Source: CAZMNY01 sp964567745
GTDB lineage: Bacteria; Planctomycetota; Planctomycetia; Pirellulales; Pirellulaceae
Assembly: GCA_964567745.1 (NCBI GenBank)
Contig: CAZMNY010000007.1
Coordinates: 201,836 to 265,835 of the forward strand
Length of the DNA: 64,000 nucleotides
Direction of reading: 5' to 3'
The translations under genes were made by a program, and so were the position numbers. Shown one piece after another: positions 17,317 to 25,470 of the stretch; positions within the stretch are counted from its first letter, which is position 1, and every line of letters begins with the position of its first letter. Under the pieces are notes generated by a model. The model was not told where the DNA came from, did no database searches, and was given only the letters and a program-made list of their open reading frames with translations.

Positions 17317-17989
17317 CCACGATTGAATTGCATGTCGTTCGTTTTCCGCCGCTGCGCGTCTTTGCTATTCAGCGCGCCACGGCTTCAAGCGCACGCGCGT
17401 TGCCGTAATTGTTTGACGCGATAGTTTGGCGCGAGTTCACGTGGCGGACTCAAGTCGCAACGCAAGAACTGCCTTCTTGATTCCTTAGTGCGCCAACGTG
17501 TAGAGCGTAGTCGCTTTTTCTGGGAAGAGTTGTTGCGATAATTGCAAGGTGGGTGTATCTTTTTTTCGTCATTTTTACGAATCATAAAACTTCGCGACTC
17601 CTTGCTTGACAATTCGGCTCAGCTTCGCACAATGTCGTTATATGCAATTTACAACTTCGCCTTTGATAGCAACGCGATTCTGTGTTGCTTAACCGACAAG
17701 CACTCGCTTGTTCATAGATGATTGTCGTCGTAAATCGGCTTCCCACGCCTGATTCTCTGCGCACATACATCGGTGAAGTCCAATGCGACTATGAATTTGG
17801 TTTCAAGTTTTTGTTGGGGGGCGGCGACCGATGGGAGCGACAGTCGACGGCCTTGGTCGTGGTTCGGAGGTCCCCCCCGGCTGTTTTTGTTGACGCATGC
17901 AAGATGGATCTCGTCGCGTCGAATCAAGCAAAGCGGAGCGTTCTTATGGACGTCCCGCTTTGTTTTTGCGCGTGCCGCGAGGCCCTAGT
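17317..17989. other. Long intergenic region, 670 bp, AT-enriched
   Basis: The stretch from about 17520 to 17740 is clearly more AT-rich than its surroundings. I find no coding frame with convincing composition on either strand. A hairpin followed by T residues lies near its 3' end at 17929-17967. It could hold a small RNA or a leader for the folate/pantothenate genes, but nothing specific is visible. Confidence 0.5.
17929..17967 (+). terminator. Terminator- or attenuator-like hairpin ahead of folK
   Basis: CAAAGCGG (17929-17936) pairs with CCGCTTTG (17955-17962), leaving an 18-nt loop, and five T residues follow. It ends 22 bp before the GTG start of folK, so it could attenuate transcription into that gene. 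The stem is only 8 bp and the T run short. Confidence 0.45.
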
Positions 17990-18799
17990 GTGAATACAAA
18001 ATGCCTGGTTGCACTCGGCGCCAACCGAGGCGATTGCGAAGGCACCGTTCGCACAGCAATTCGCAGTCTCGAGACCAATCCCAGCGTCAAATTGCTCAAG
18101 TCGAGCGAGTTTTATCGTACGGTGCCGGTTGGAGGTCCAGCGGGGCAGGACGAATTCATCAACGCGGCCGCGCTGCTCGAAACTCAAATGTCCGCGGCTC
18201 AGTCTCTCGACTGGCTGTTGCAAATAGAGCGGGAGATGGGACGTCAGCGAACTCAGCGCTGGGGTGCTCGCGTCATCGACCTCGACTTACTTTTGTTTGG
18301 CGATCAAGTCCTTGCTTCAGGCGCGATCGAAGTACCACATCCTCGAATGGCTTTTCGAAGGTTTGTGTTGGAGCCAGCTGCGGAAGTCGCCCCAGAAATG
18401 AAACATCCACTAATTGGATGGAGCATTCAACAACTGCTCGATCATCTCAATGCGACGCCGCAATTGCTGGCGATTGTCGCTAGCGACCCAGGCCATTCCG
18501 CCTTGGCGAGCGTTTGGGCTGAAAAAATTTCGATAAAAATTGGCGCGAAATGTTTGCTAAAAAACCGCCTGACCGATTACCAATCGGCGATTGACAAAGC
18601 GCGGAGAAACAATAACGGCATCATCTGCGATTTCGTTCCCGAACCCAGTTCGCACGAAAACAAGCCGCGCTTAGTCGTTCAGTTCTGCTCGAGATCGATG
18701 AACGAAACGCCAATTGTCCAGGGCCCTGTGTTGAGGTTGCTCGCTCACGATCCGGCTGTTGATGACGAAATCTCCGCGGCGTTTGAAGCGATGCGTTAG
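17990..18799 (+). CDS. folK: HPPK (folate biosynthesis) with extra C-terminal domain
   Basis: The enzyme pyrophosphorylates 6-hydroxymethyl-dihydropterin in folate synthesis. The HPPK part (residues 1 to about 155) has LVALGANRGD, FYRTVPVGGPAGQDEFINAA, and the signature RWGARVIDLDLLLFGD, followed by VPHPRMAFRRFVLEP. About 110 further residues follow (ATPQLLAIVASDPGH onward), not part of ordinary HPPK. The start is GTG 17990, with GAGG upstream and directly after the hairpin. The extension is not recognised; a degraded kinase-like domain is one guess. panC follows 200 bp later on the same strand, forming a vitamin gene pair. Confidence 0.88.
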   Translation: MNTKCLVALGANRGDCEGTVRTAIRSLETNPSVKLLKSSEFYRTVPVGGPAGQDEFINAAALLETQMSAAQSLDWLLQIEREMGRQRTQRWGARVIDLDLLLFGDQVLASGAIEVPHPRMAFRRFVLEPAAEVAPEMKHPLIGWSIQQLLDHLNATPQLLAIVASDPGHSALASVWAEKISIKIGAKCLLKNRLTDYQSAIDKARRNNNGIICDFVPEPSSHENKPRLVVQFCSRSMNETPIVQGPVLRLLAHDPAVDDEISAAFEAMR

Positions 18800-18999
18800 C
18801 CGATTCGAGTGGCGAAATAATCAAATTCCGACGCGGCACCCCCCCTGTCTCCCCTGTGCCGGCCGATTCCGACAAGCCTACAATGCAGTAGGGCGATACG
18901 GCGTTCGCCAATGTCCGCTGCGAAACTCGTCGATACGTATCGCGGCGACCGGTTGGCGTCAAAATTCAAGTCTCGAATCACAAGCCCATTAAGAGTTGC

Positions 19000-19878
19000 A
19001 TGGCTACAAGTTTCTCTCCGAATCTTGAAAACTCGCCGGCAGTCTTGACCGACTTAGTCGAAACGAGACAACGCGTGCTCGCTCTACGTTCATCGGGCCG
19101 CACCGTGGGACTCGTTCCGACAATGGGCGCGTTGCACGAAGGCCACTCGAGCCTCGTTCTCGCTTCGAATGAAGAGTGCGATGCGACCGTCGTGACAATT
19201 TTTGTGAACCCGACCCAGTTTGGCCCGGACGAAGATCTCAAGAAATATCCTCGAACCTTGCAGCAGGACCTCGAGTCACTGGCTCGGCTTGGCGTCGATT
19301 TCGTTTTTGCACCGGTCAGCGACGAGATTTATCCGCAAGGGTGTTCGACCGCCGTCGCGCCGCCTGACATCGCGAAACGCCTCGAGGGTGAGCATCGGCC
19401 CGGTCATTTTGACGGCGTCTGCACCGTGGTGCTTAAACTGTTCCAAATCCTGCCGGCCAACATCGCATTCTTTGGGCAAAAGGACTTTCAGCAATCGCGA
19501 GTCATTGAACAGATGGTCCGCGACCTCAACATCGATATCGAGATTGATGTTCGACCCATCGTACGCGAGGCCGACGGTTTAGCTCTTAGTTCGCGCAACC
19601 GTTACTTGAGCGACGCGGAGCGGACGTCCGCTCTCGGACTCTCAATGTGCCTGGAACGAGCTGCTCATTTGGTCGCGAAAGGCGAGCAGGATGCTGGCGC
19701 CGTCATGCATGCGATGCGCAACGTGTTGCTCGATGCGGGAGTCAGCGATATCGACTATGCCGTTCTAGCCGACCCTCAAACACTTGAGCTGCAAGAGCAA
19801 GTTTGCCGACCTGCAGTCGCACTGGTCGCCGCACACGTCGCAAAAACTCGCTTGATCGACAATCGCCTTATCGACTAA
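19000..19878 (+). CDS. panC: Pantothenate synthetase
   Basis: The enzyme joins pantoate and beta-alanine using ATP, in the coenzyme A pathway. The motifs are complete: LVPTMGALHEGHSSLV (HIGH-like), TIFVNPTQFGPDEDLKKYPR, FFGQKDFQQ (KMSKS-like region) and LALSSRNRYLS. At 292 residues it has family length. ATG 19000 is a natural start. It lies between folK and lgt on the same strand. Confidence 0.95.
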   Translation: MATSFSPNLENSPAVLTDLVETRQRVLALRSSGRTVGLVPTMGALHEGHSSLVLASNEECDATVVTIFVNPTQFGPDEDLKKYPRTLQQDLESLARLGVDFVFAPVSDEIYPQGCSTAVAPPDIAKRLEGEHRPGHFDGVCTVVLKLFQILPANIAFFGQKDFQQSRVIEQMVRDLNIDIEIDVRPIVREADGLALSSRNRYLSDAERTSALGLSMCLERAAHLVAKGEQDAGAVMHAMRNVLLDAGVSDIDYAVLADPQTLELQEQVCRPAVALVAAHVAKTRLIDNRLID

Positions 19879-19953
19879 AAGCACGTAGCACGCTCTAGAC
19901 ATCGATGCGATGTCTGATTGCAGAGCCGACAGATCGCAACGCAAAGGACGCCT

Positions 19954-21237
19954 GTGCGCCAGACGCTTTTTCACATTCCACATGAGTTCTTCGGCTTGCC
20001 GTTATTCGGATTTGGCTGGGCGCTGATCGTATGGGCCGTCTTGTTTGCCGCCTTGGCTTATCAGAGTTGGCGACGCAAAGCGTTCTCCAACGAGATCGTC
20101 GGGTTTTCCACAGTGATGGGCGTTGTCGCCGTCGCGATCGTTGCGGTCATGCCCAATCTCGAAGCGAGAATGCTTGACGGAACGGCGATCGGATTGCCGA
20201 TCCGAGGGTACGGTGCGTTTCTCTTATGCGCTGTGATGTCCGGTGTTCTGTTGGCGGCTCATCGCAGCAATCGCGCCGGTCTTAATCCTGACTTGATCTA
20301 TTCACTTGCGTTCTGGATGTTTGCGGCGGGGATCGCCGGCGCTAGACTGTTTTTCGTGATCGAGTATTGGGATCAGTTCAAGGGTGAGACGTTAATGCAA
20401 ACCCTGTTTGCCATCGCCAAGTTCACCGAAGGCGGATTGGTCGTATACGGCTCGCTAATCGGCGGCCTCATTGCATTCGCCGTATTTTGCTGGAAGCACA
20501 AACTGCCCTGGCTCGCCGTCGGCGACGTGATCGCGCCGAGTCTCGCGCTCGGTTTGGCCATCGGCAGAGTTGGATGCTTGATGAACGGTTGTTGCTACGG
20601 CGGAGTTTGTTTGGAGGGTCCTTCGATTCAGTTTCCCAAGGCCAGCCAACCCTACATCAGTCATGTCCAGAACGGCGAGCTATTGGGGTTGAAATTACAG
20701 GCGCCCAAAGGCATCGGCGGACCGGCTCGAGTGAAGTCGGTTGAGCCCGGAAGCGTGGCGGACAAAGCTGGCATCAAGGCGGAGCACCTAGTTGAGTTGA
20801 GGTCGCCTGGCGTCGCCTGGAAGGCGATTCAATCGGGTGCCAAGCCGGAATCGCCGTTAGTGTCGCTCCGATCATCGACCGGCGCGCGAGCGACTTGGAC
20901 ATTGGACGATTTGCCCGATTGGAGTCTTCCGGTCCATCCGACTCAATTGTATAGCGCCGCCAATGGCGGGCTGCTCTGTTTGCTGCTCCTGGCTTACCAC
21001 CCCATGCGGCGACGTGACGGCGAGACATTGGCGTTGCTGCTGTCTCTTTATCCCGTCACGCGGTATCTGCTCGAGACAATCCGCATCGACGAACCGGGGC
21101 AATTCGGCACGAGCCTGACTATCTCTCAATGGGTGAGTATCGGCTTGTTGCTCTTGGCAATGGCGCTGTGGACAAAACTGTTGAGTAGCCCGAACGGATC
21201 GCTTTCCAAACTTGTTCCTGGAAAGTCGGAAGCCTGA
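19954..21237 (+). CDS. lgt: Prolipoprotein diacylglyceryl transferase with PDZ-like insertion
   Basis: Lgt transfers diacylglycerol to the lipobox cysteine of prolipoproteins at the inner membrane. The family landmarks are FTEGGLVVYGSLIGG, AIGRVGCLMNGCCYG (about residues 202-216) and HPTQLYS (about 328-334), between several membrane helices. Between the last two landmarks sit about 95 extra residues, including ARVKSVEPGSVADKAGIKAE, which reads like a PDZ carboxylate-binding core. GTG 19954 is preferred because AAGGA stands seven bases before it; a TTG at 19918 is an alternative. The total of 427 residues is long for Lgt (about 280-300), explained largely by the insertion. Confidence 0.9.
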   Translation: MRQTLFHIPHEFFGLPLFGFGWALIVWAVLFAALAYQSWRRKAFSNEIVGFSTVMGVVAVAIVAVMPNLEARMLDGTAIGLPIRGYGAFLLCAVMSGVLLAAHRSNRAGLNPDLIYSLAFWMFAAGIAGARLFFVIEYWDQFKGETLMQTLFAIAKFTEGGLVVYGSLIGGLIAFAVFCWKHKLPWLAVGDVIAPSLALGLAIGRVGCLMNGCCYGGVCLEGPSIQFPKASQPYISHVQNGELLGLKLQAPKGIGGPARVKSVEPGSVADKAGIKAEHLVELRSPGVAWKAIQSGAKPESPLVSLRSSTGARATWTLDDLPDWSLPVHPTQLYSAANGGLLCLLLLAYHPMRRRDGETLALLLSLYPVTRYLLETIRIDEPGQFGTSLTISQWVSIGLLLLAMALWTKLLSSPNGSLSKLVPGKSEA

Positions 21238-21253
21238 TTATTGTCAAGCTTGC

Positions 21254-22285
21254 CTAGTCCGCGAGCCTCACGTGTTGAGCTCGCATCTCATCGGCCGAGG
21301 CAACGCCGGTTTCTCCAAGCTTCTTCACGGTGATGGACGCTGCCAGGTTTCCCATCTCCGCAGCCTCGTAGTTGTTGGCGCCGCTGAGGAGGGAACAGAC
21401 GATAGCGCTCGAGGCAGAATCTCCGGCGCCGACAATGTCGGTCTCGCCAACGACGTGTATTCCCGGGGCGTGCACGCACTCGCCGTCTGGCGAGGCACAG
21501 AGGATGCCATCGGAGCCAAGGGTGCAATAGGCCGCATGGCCCGTGCGTTTCGCCAGCGCGCGCAGAGCCGACTCAAGAGCGCCGCGGTCGTCAGCGTCTT
21601 TTGAGCCGCCCGCGCCGGCCAGCAACTCGGTCTCATTGCACTTGAGAACGCCAAATTCGAATTGCTTTAGGCGCCGCCTGCTATCGCCGTAGAACAGTAC
21701 GTCCGCGTTGCTCTCCTGAAGCGCCCGCAAGCGACCTCGAACCCTGTCCGTAATAACGCCCCAGTTTCTTTCGACTATTTGATCGAGGGCGATCACGCCG
21801 TCAACTTCCTCGACCACGCGCTCAACTCGGTCGAGGAGTCGAGTTGTCACGGTCTCGTCAATTTCTTTGCGGTCGCGAAAATCAAATCGATTTAGTTCCG
21901 TCCAATGGCCCTTCTCGGCCAGTTGCATCGGCTTCGTGTAGGTCGGCGTCAATCGTTCAGCGGAGCAAACGATGCCGGACGTGTCGACTTGGAGAGCAGC
22001 TAACGCCGTTAGAAGATCTTTCGCATGACCGTCGTCGCCGATAACCGAGCAGGGCCGAATGTCTCGAACGCCCATCGCCGCAAGATTGTTGATGATCGTG
22101 CCCAAAGCGCCGGGCGAGTTTCTAACGGACGTGATCTGATACGCTTCCAAGCCGGTTTCAATCGACAGCTCATGAACGCCTGGTTCAACACACAAATAGC
22201 GATCGAGAAATAGATCGCCAACCAACGCGATTTTCAAGCCGCTGAAAGCGTTGAGCAATTCGTCGAGTCGTTGTGCGCTGAGCAT
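21254..22285 (-). CDS. PfkB-family carbohydrate kinase
   Basis: The product has the PfkB/ribokinase features: an N-terminal LVGDLFLDRYL strand, GALGTIINNLAAMG, and the ATP/anion-hole motif DIVGAGDSASSAIVCSLLSG near the C-terminus with the catalytic Asp. The length of 343 residues is normal. It resembles the RfaE/HldE kinase domain in general layout, but the substrate cannot be read from sequence. It follows the deoxyhypusine-synthase-like gene by 43 bp on the same strand, so the two are probably co-transcribed. It converges on lgt with a 16-bp gap. Confidence 0.85.
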   Translation of the reverse strand: MLSAQRLDELLNAFSGLKIALVGDLFLDRYLCVEPGVHELSIETGLEAYQITSVRNSPGALGTIINNLAAMGVRDIRPCSVIGDDGHAKDLLTALAALQVDTSGIVCSAERLTPTYTKPMQLAEKGHWTELNRFDFRDRKEIDETVTTRLLDRVERVVEEVDGVIALDQIVERNWGVITDRVRGRLRALQESNADVLFYGDSRRRLKQFEFGVLKCNETELLAGAGGSKDADDRGALESALRALAKRTGHAAYCTLGSDGILCASPDGECVHAPGIHVVGETDIVGAGDSASSAIVCSLLSGANNYEAAEMGNLAASITVKKLGETGVASADEMRAQHVRLAD

Positions 22286-22328
22286 GTGGTGTCTGTCGGT
22301 CCAGGGTGCATGCTTGGACTAGAGGAGT

Positions 22329-23315
22329 CTATTCGCAATCGGCGCTGTCGCAGGCGTCAATGGCGTACCGTCGGAGGTGCGGAAACGTTTGACGATGGTC
22401 GCCGCATACATAGAAACTCTCGCCGCCGTCGGCAACCGTTCTGACGAGCACGGTCTTCCAAGGGCGATAATAGTACTGTGGGTTGGATTTGGAGGCTTCC
22501 GAGTGAAACTCGCCATCGATCGGGACCAAGTCAAATGCCGCCGTCGTGAATTCCGCAATCGAGCGGCCCTCCTGATGCGCCACATTGCGAGCCATCGACA
22601 GCGCCTTCAGATAGACTTCGGGTCCCATCACCGCCGAACCGTAGCAGAGAAACACGCCGCCCTGCAAGTTGTCCACGGTGTGGCAAACCGAAAGAAAGTC
22701 ATGGTAGCTCGCCAGCCCAAACGCTTGCGAATCGAAGTTGGGATGCTCGTGGATGATGTCGTAGCCGATGCCGACATGGACGGTGACGGGAATCCCCAGA
22801 CGAATGCCAGCGGCGAGCACGCTCGTTTCCTTGTACCTGAAATCGCTGCCGAGAATCGCTTGACCAATCGATTCCCCCAGGCCCAATCCTCGGGCGGCGC
22901 CGTCGCGAACGATATCATTGATATCGCCAGTTTCCCGCCAAAGGCCAAACTCACCGCTGCGTATGTACTTGGCAACGCTCTCGCAGGTGGCGCCGATTCG
23001 CGCCATTTCGTAGTCGTGAATCGGACCCGCGCCGTTCATGCCGATGTGCGAGATGAGTCCCCGTTCCATCATGTCGATCAATTGTCGAGCAACACCTGCG
23101 CGGATCACGTGGGCGCCCATGAGCATGAGTCGGGCGGCGCCTCGCGATTTCGCTTTCGCTAATCGCCGCCCCAAGATTCGCAGCCCAGAGTGGGCGTTTT
23201 CGGATTCGAGCGCCGGTAGCTCGTCTAACTCTAAGAAACTCGCGTGTTGTAAGTCGTGCTCACGTTCGTCCAACGGGCGCAGTTTCAGCCGGCTGACGTC
23301 AAAACGAGGAAACAT
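22329..23315 (-). CDS. Deoxyhypusine-synthase-like protein (tentative)
   Basis: The protein (about 328 residues) has SRGAARLMLMGAHVIRAGV, GLISHIGMNGAGPIHDYEMA and EFGLWRETGDINDIV, which resemble the NAD-binding fold of deoxyhypusine-synthase-related bacterial proteins. The lysine block of true deoxyhypusine synthase is not obvious, so the reaction is unknown. The start is ATG 23315, preceded by GAGGTG at good distance; an ATG at 23399 is less likely. The PfkB kinase gene is next in the transcript, which suggests a small-molecule pathway, perhaps linked to sugar or polyamine modification. The family call is tentative. Confidence 0.6.
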   Translation of the reverse strand: MFPRFDVSRLKLRPLDEREHDLQHASFLELDELPALESENAHSGLRILGRRLAKAKSRGAARLMLMGAHVIRAGVARQLIDMMERGLISHIGMNGAGPIHDYEMARIGATCESVAKYIRSGEFGLWRETGDINDIVRDGAARGLGLGESIGQAILGSDFRYKETSVLAAGIRLGIPVTVHVGIGYDIIHEHPNFDSQAFGLASYHDFLSVCHTVDNLQGGVFLCYGSAVMGPEVYLKALSMARNVAHQEGRSIAEFTTAAFDLVPIDGEFHSEASKSNPQYYYRPWKTVLVRTVADGGESFYVCGDHRQTFPHLRRYAIDACDSADCE

Positions 23316-23499
23316 GGCACCTCGATTAAAGAAATTCAGGTAAGTTGGGGGCGCGTCTCGCCGAATCTGCTTGTCGTACTTCGGCGATTGTCCGTTCACG
23401 ACTCACCGAGGACGACGCACGACACGCGTCATTAAACCACACCCCCAAGATAGCTGCGAGTCGGCTGGCGAGCGGCGGAATCTTCATTCCCATTGATTC

Positions 23500-23575
23500 G
23501 CCGGTCAAACGCGTTACTTGCTAGAGTTGCTTTCGCTCGGTTCCGATAACGAGAGACATACACCGTTTGACCGGC
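23500..23575. repeat. 12-bp inverted repeat upstream of the kinase-LRR gene
   Basis: GCCGGTCAAACG (23500-23511) and CGTTTGACCGGC (23564-23575) are perfect complements with 52 bp between. They lie in the gap between the divergent deoxyhypusine-synthase-like and kinase genes. The sequence partly resembles the GGGTCAAAC end of the second dispersed repeat at 25424. Confidence 0.7.
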
Positions 23576-23635
23576 TTGGAATCGGCGTAATAGAATTCAT
23601 CCTAGCTGTCGTCGCTTGACTGAAACTGGAATCCG

Positions 23636-25363
23636 ATGCCGCTTTCCCTCAATGACTTTCTCGAACGATTGCGCCGCAGTCGCCTGATTCGCGAGGACAG
23701 GTTGCAGGCGCTGTGCGATTCGTTGGAGGGCCAGTCGACAACCGCCGAGCAGCTGGCGCGAGAATTGGTGCGAACCGAGACGCTAACCGAGTATCAAGCA
23801 AAGCGCGTCTACAAAGGCAAGACGGACCTGCTTTCGATCGGCGACTACCAGATTCTCGAACAGATTGGCTTTGGCGGCATGGGCCAAGTCTTCAAGGCAT
23901 GGCATGCTCCGATGGCTCGCGTCGTCGCGCTCAAACTTCTTCCTGAGGATTCGTTCGAGTCGCCGCAAGCTGTTCGCCGGTTTCGACGTGAAGTGCAGGC
24001 TTCCGCTCGTTTGGATCACCCCAACATCGTCTCGGCGCAAAATGCAGGCGAAGTGGATGGTCGCCAGTATTTTGTCATGCAATACATCGAGGGCGACAAT
24101 CTAGCGGAGCGAGTTGTCGCGAAGGGGCCGTTGGATGTTTCTGCAGCGATCGATTGCGTCTTGCAGGCGGCGCGCGGACTTCAACATGCGCATGAACGAG
24201 GCGTGATTCATCGCGACATCAAACCCGGAAACCTGCTGTTCGGCGACGACGGCGTGTTGAGGATTCTCGACTTGGGTTTGGCGAGATTTCGGCAGGGTAG
24301 CGAGCCGTTAAAAATGGCCAGCGACAGCGCGAGCGACTTCACCCGGTTGACTCTGCCTGGCCAGATGCTCGGCACGGTCGAATTCGCCTCACCCGAGCAA
24401 GCGAAGGACACCCGTGAAGCGGGCGAGACGTCTGACATCTATTCACTTGGTTGTACGTTGTACTACTTGCTTGTCGGATCGCCGCCGTTTGAGGGCGATG
24501 GGATTGTCGCCGTGCTGCTAGCGCATGCGAGCGCGCCGATTCCTTCGATTCGCAGTCACCGTGCCGACGCGCCGGCTGAGTTGGATGAGATCCTCGCCAA
24601 GATGATGGCCAAAGAACCGGATGACAGATTTCAGACTCCCGCCGAACTAATTGCCGCCTTGTCGCCGATAGTGGGAGAAGCGGCTGCGCCGCCGTCAGTC
24701 GGCAACCCTCGCGTGTCGCCGGAAAGCAAGACAGTTGCCAACGGTGCGAAGACGTCGTGCGAGCCATCGGGGCGGGATACTGTCGCTGACGACTCGAATG
24801 AAGAGGGCGGCGACGAGTTTGTCGTAGCCTATCCGTACGATACGCCAACGGTGTCGGTCTCTTCCGACATGACGGTGGCCAAGTGGGCAATTGGAATTGG
24901 CGGTTCGGTCGACTACCAACACGACGGAATAAGGTGCCACATTGATGCGCTGGATGACTTAGCTGACCCGGTCCCGAATCTCGATGCGATCGATCTAGCC
25001 GAAAACATAAATGTCTCGGATGCAGACCTTCAGCGGTTTAAGCAACTCAAGACAGTCCGCCTGATCAACCTTGCGAAGACAAGTATCAGCGACAATGGCA
25101 TGCGAAATTTGCGCGGACTTCGCTCGCTCGAAGAGTTGAATCTGAGCGGGAACAAGATCAGCGGTGTTGGACTTGCCTATCTTGTCACGCTGCAGAATCT
25201 TCAAGAACTAGATGTCAGCAACAACCGCGTCGACGATAAAGGACTCAGCGTGCTCGCTCGACTGCGCGGATTGAAACGCCTCGTTCTAGCAAACACATTA
25301 GCGACAGATGACGGCGCACAGCGACTGCAGACTGAGTTGCCCGATTGCGAGATCATTCGCTGA
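23636..25363 (+). CDS. Ser/Thr protein kinase with C-terminal leucine-rich repeats
   Basis: Kinase residues: glycine loop IGFGGMGQVFKA (about 77-88), VALK Lys100, HRDIKPGN (192-199), DLG in place of DFG (212-214), SPEQ in the APE position and SDIYSLGC. An N-terminal helical region (1-65) precedes it. The C-terminal 150 residues hold leucine-rich repeats (DLQRFKQLKTVRLINL, MRNLRGLRSLEELNLSGN, LQNLQELDVSNN). There is no membrane helix, so unlike the kinase at 5157 it is probably cytoplasmic. ATG 23636 is preceded by a weak ribosome site. The partner read by the LRR is unknown. Confidence 0.9.
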   Translation: MPLSLNDFLERLRRSRLIREDRLQALCDSLEGQSTTAEQLARELVRTETLTEYQAKRVYKGKTDLLSIGDYQILEQIGFGGMGQVFKAWHAPMARVVALKLLPEDSFESPQAVRRFRREVQASARLDHPNIVSAQNAGEVDGRQYFVMQYIEGDNLAERVVAKGPLDVSAAIDCVLQAARGLQHAHERGVIHRDIKPGNLLFGDDGVLRILDLGLARFRQGSEPLKMASDSASDFTRLTLPGQMLGTVEFASPEQAKDTREAGETSDIYSLGCTLYYLLVGSPPFEGDGIVAVLLAHASAPIPSIRSHRADAPAELDEILAKMMAKEPDDRFQTPAELIAALSPIVGEAAAPPSVGNPRVSPESKTVANGAKTSCEPSGRDTVADDSNEEGGDEFVVAYPYDTPTVSVSSDMTVAKWAIGIGGSVDYQHDGIRCHIDALDDLADPVPNLDAIDLAENINVSDADLQRFKQLKTVRLINLAKTSISDNGMRNLRGLRSLEELNLSGNKISGVGLAYLVTLQNLQELDVSNNRVDDKGLSVLARLRGLKRLVLANTLATDDGAQRLQTELPDCEIIR

Positions 25364-25423
25364 GCCACTGCTCCCAAGAGTACATGCTGGGAACTTACGC
25401 TTGACGAGGTTGCGTGTGACGAC

Positions 25424-25447
25424 CTCGCCTGCGGCAACGGGTCAAAC
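25424..25447 (+). repeat. Second dispersed repeat, single arm
   Basis: CTCGCCTGCGGCAACGGGTC followed by AAAC matches the right arm of the hairpin at 12741-12764 with one change (GGGTC for GGGTT). It lies between the kinase-LRR gene and the converging ThuA-DUF1080 gene. Confidence 0.85.
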
Positions 25448-25470
25448 AAATGAAAGGCAGCCTAAGTCAG

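Noticed and set aside
17718..17993. A plus-strand 91-residue frame before folK
   Set aside because: Composition is unlike protein, no ribosome site is seen and it runs through the hairpin at 17929; better read as untranslated sequence.
18901..18945. A partial match to the palindromic repeat (TTCGCCAATGTCCGCTGCGAAA)
   Set aside because: The stem is not complementary over its length and the GTCGCC/TGGCGC arms are missing.
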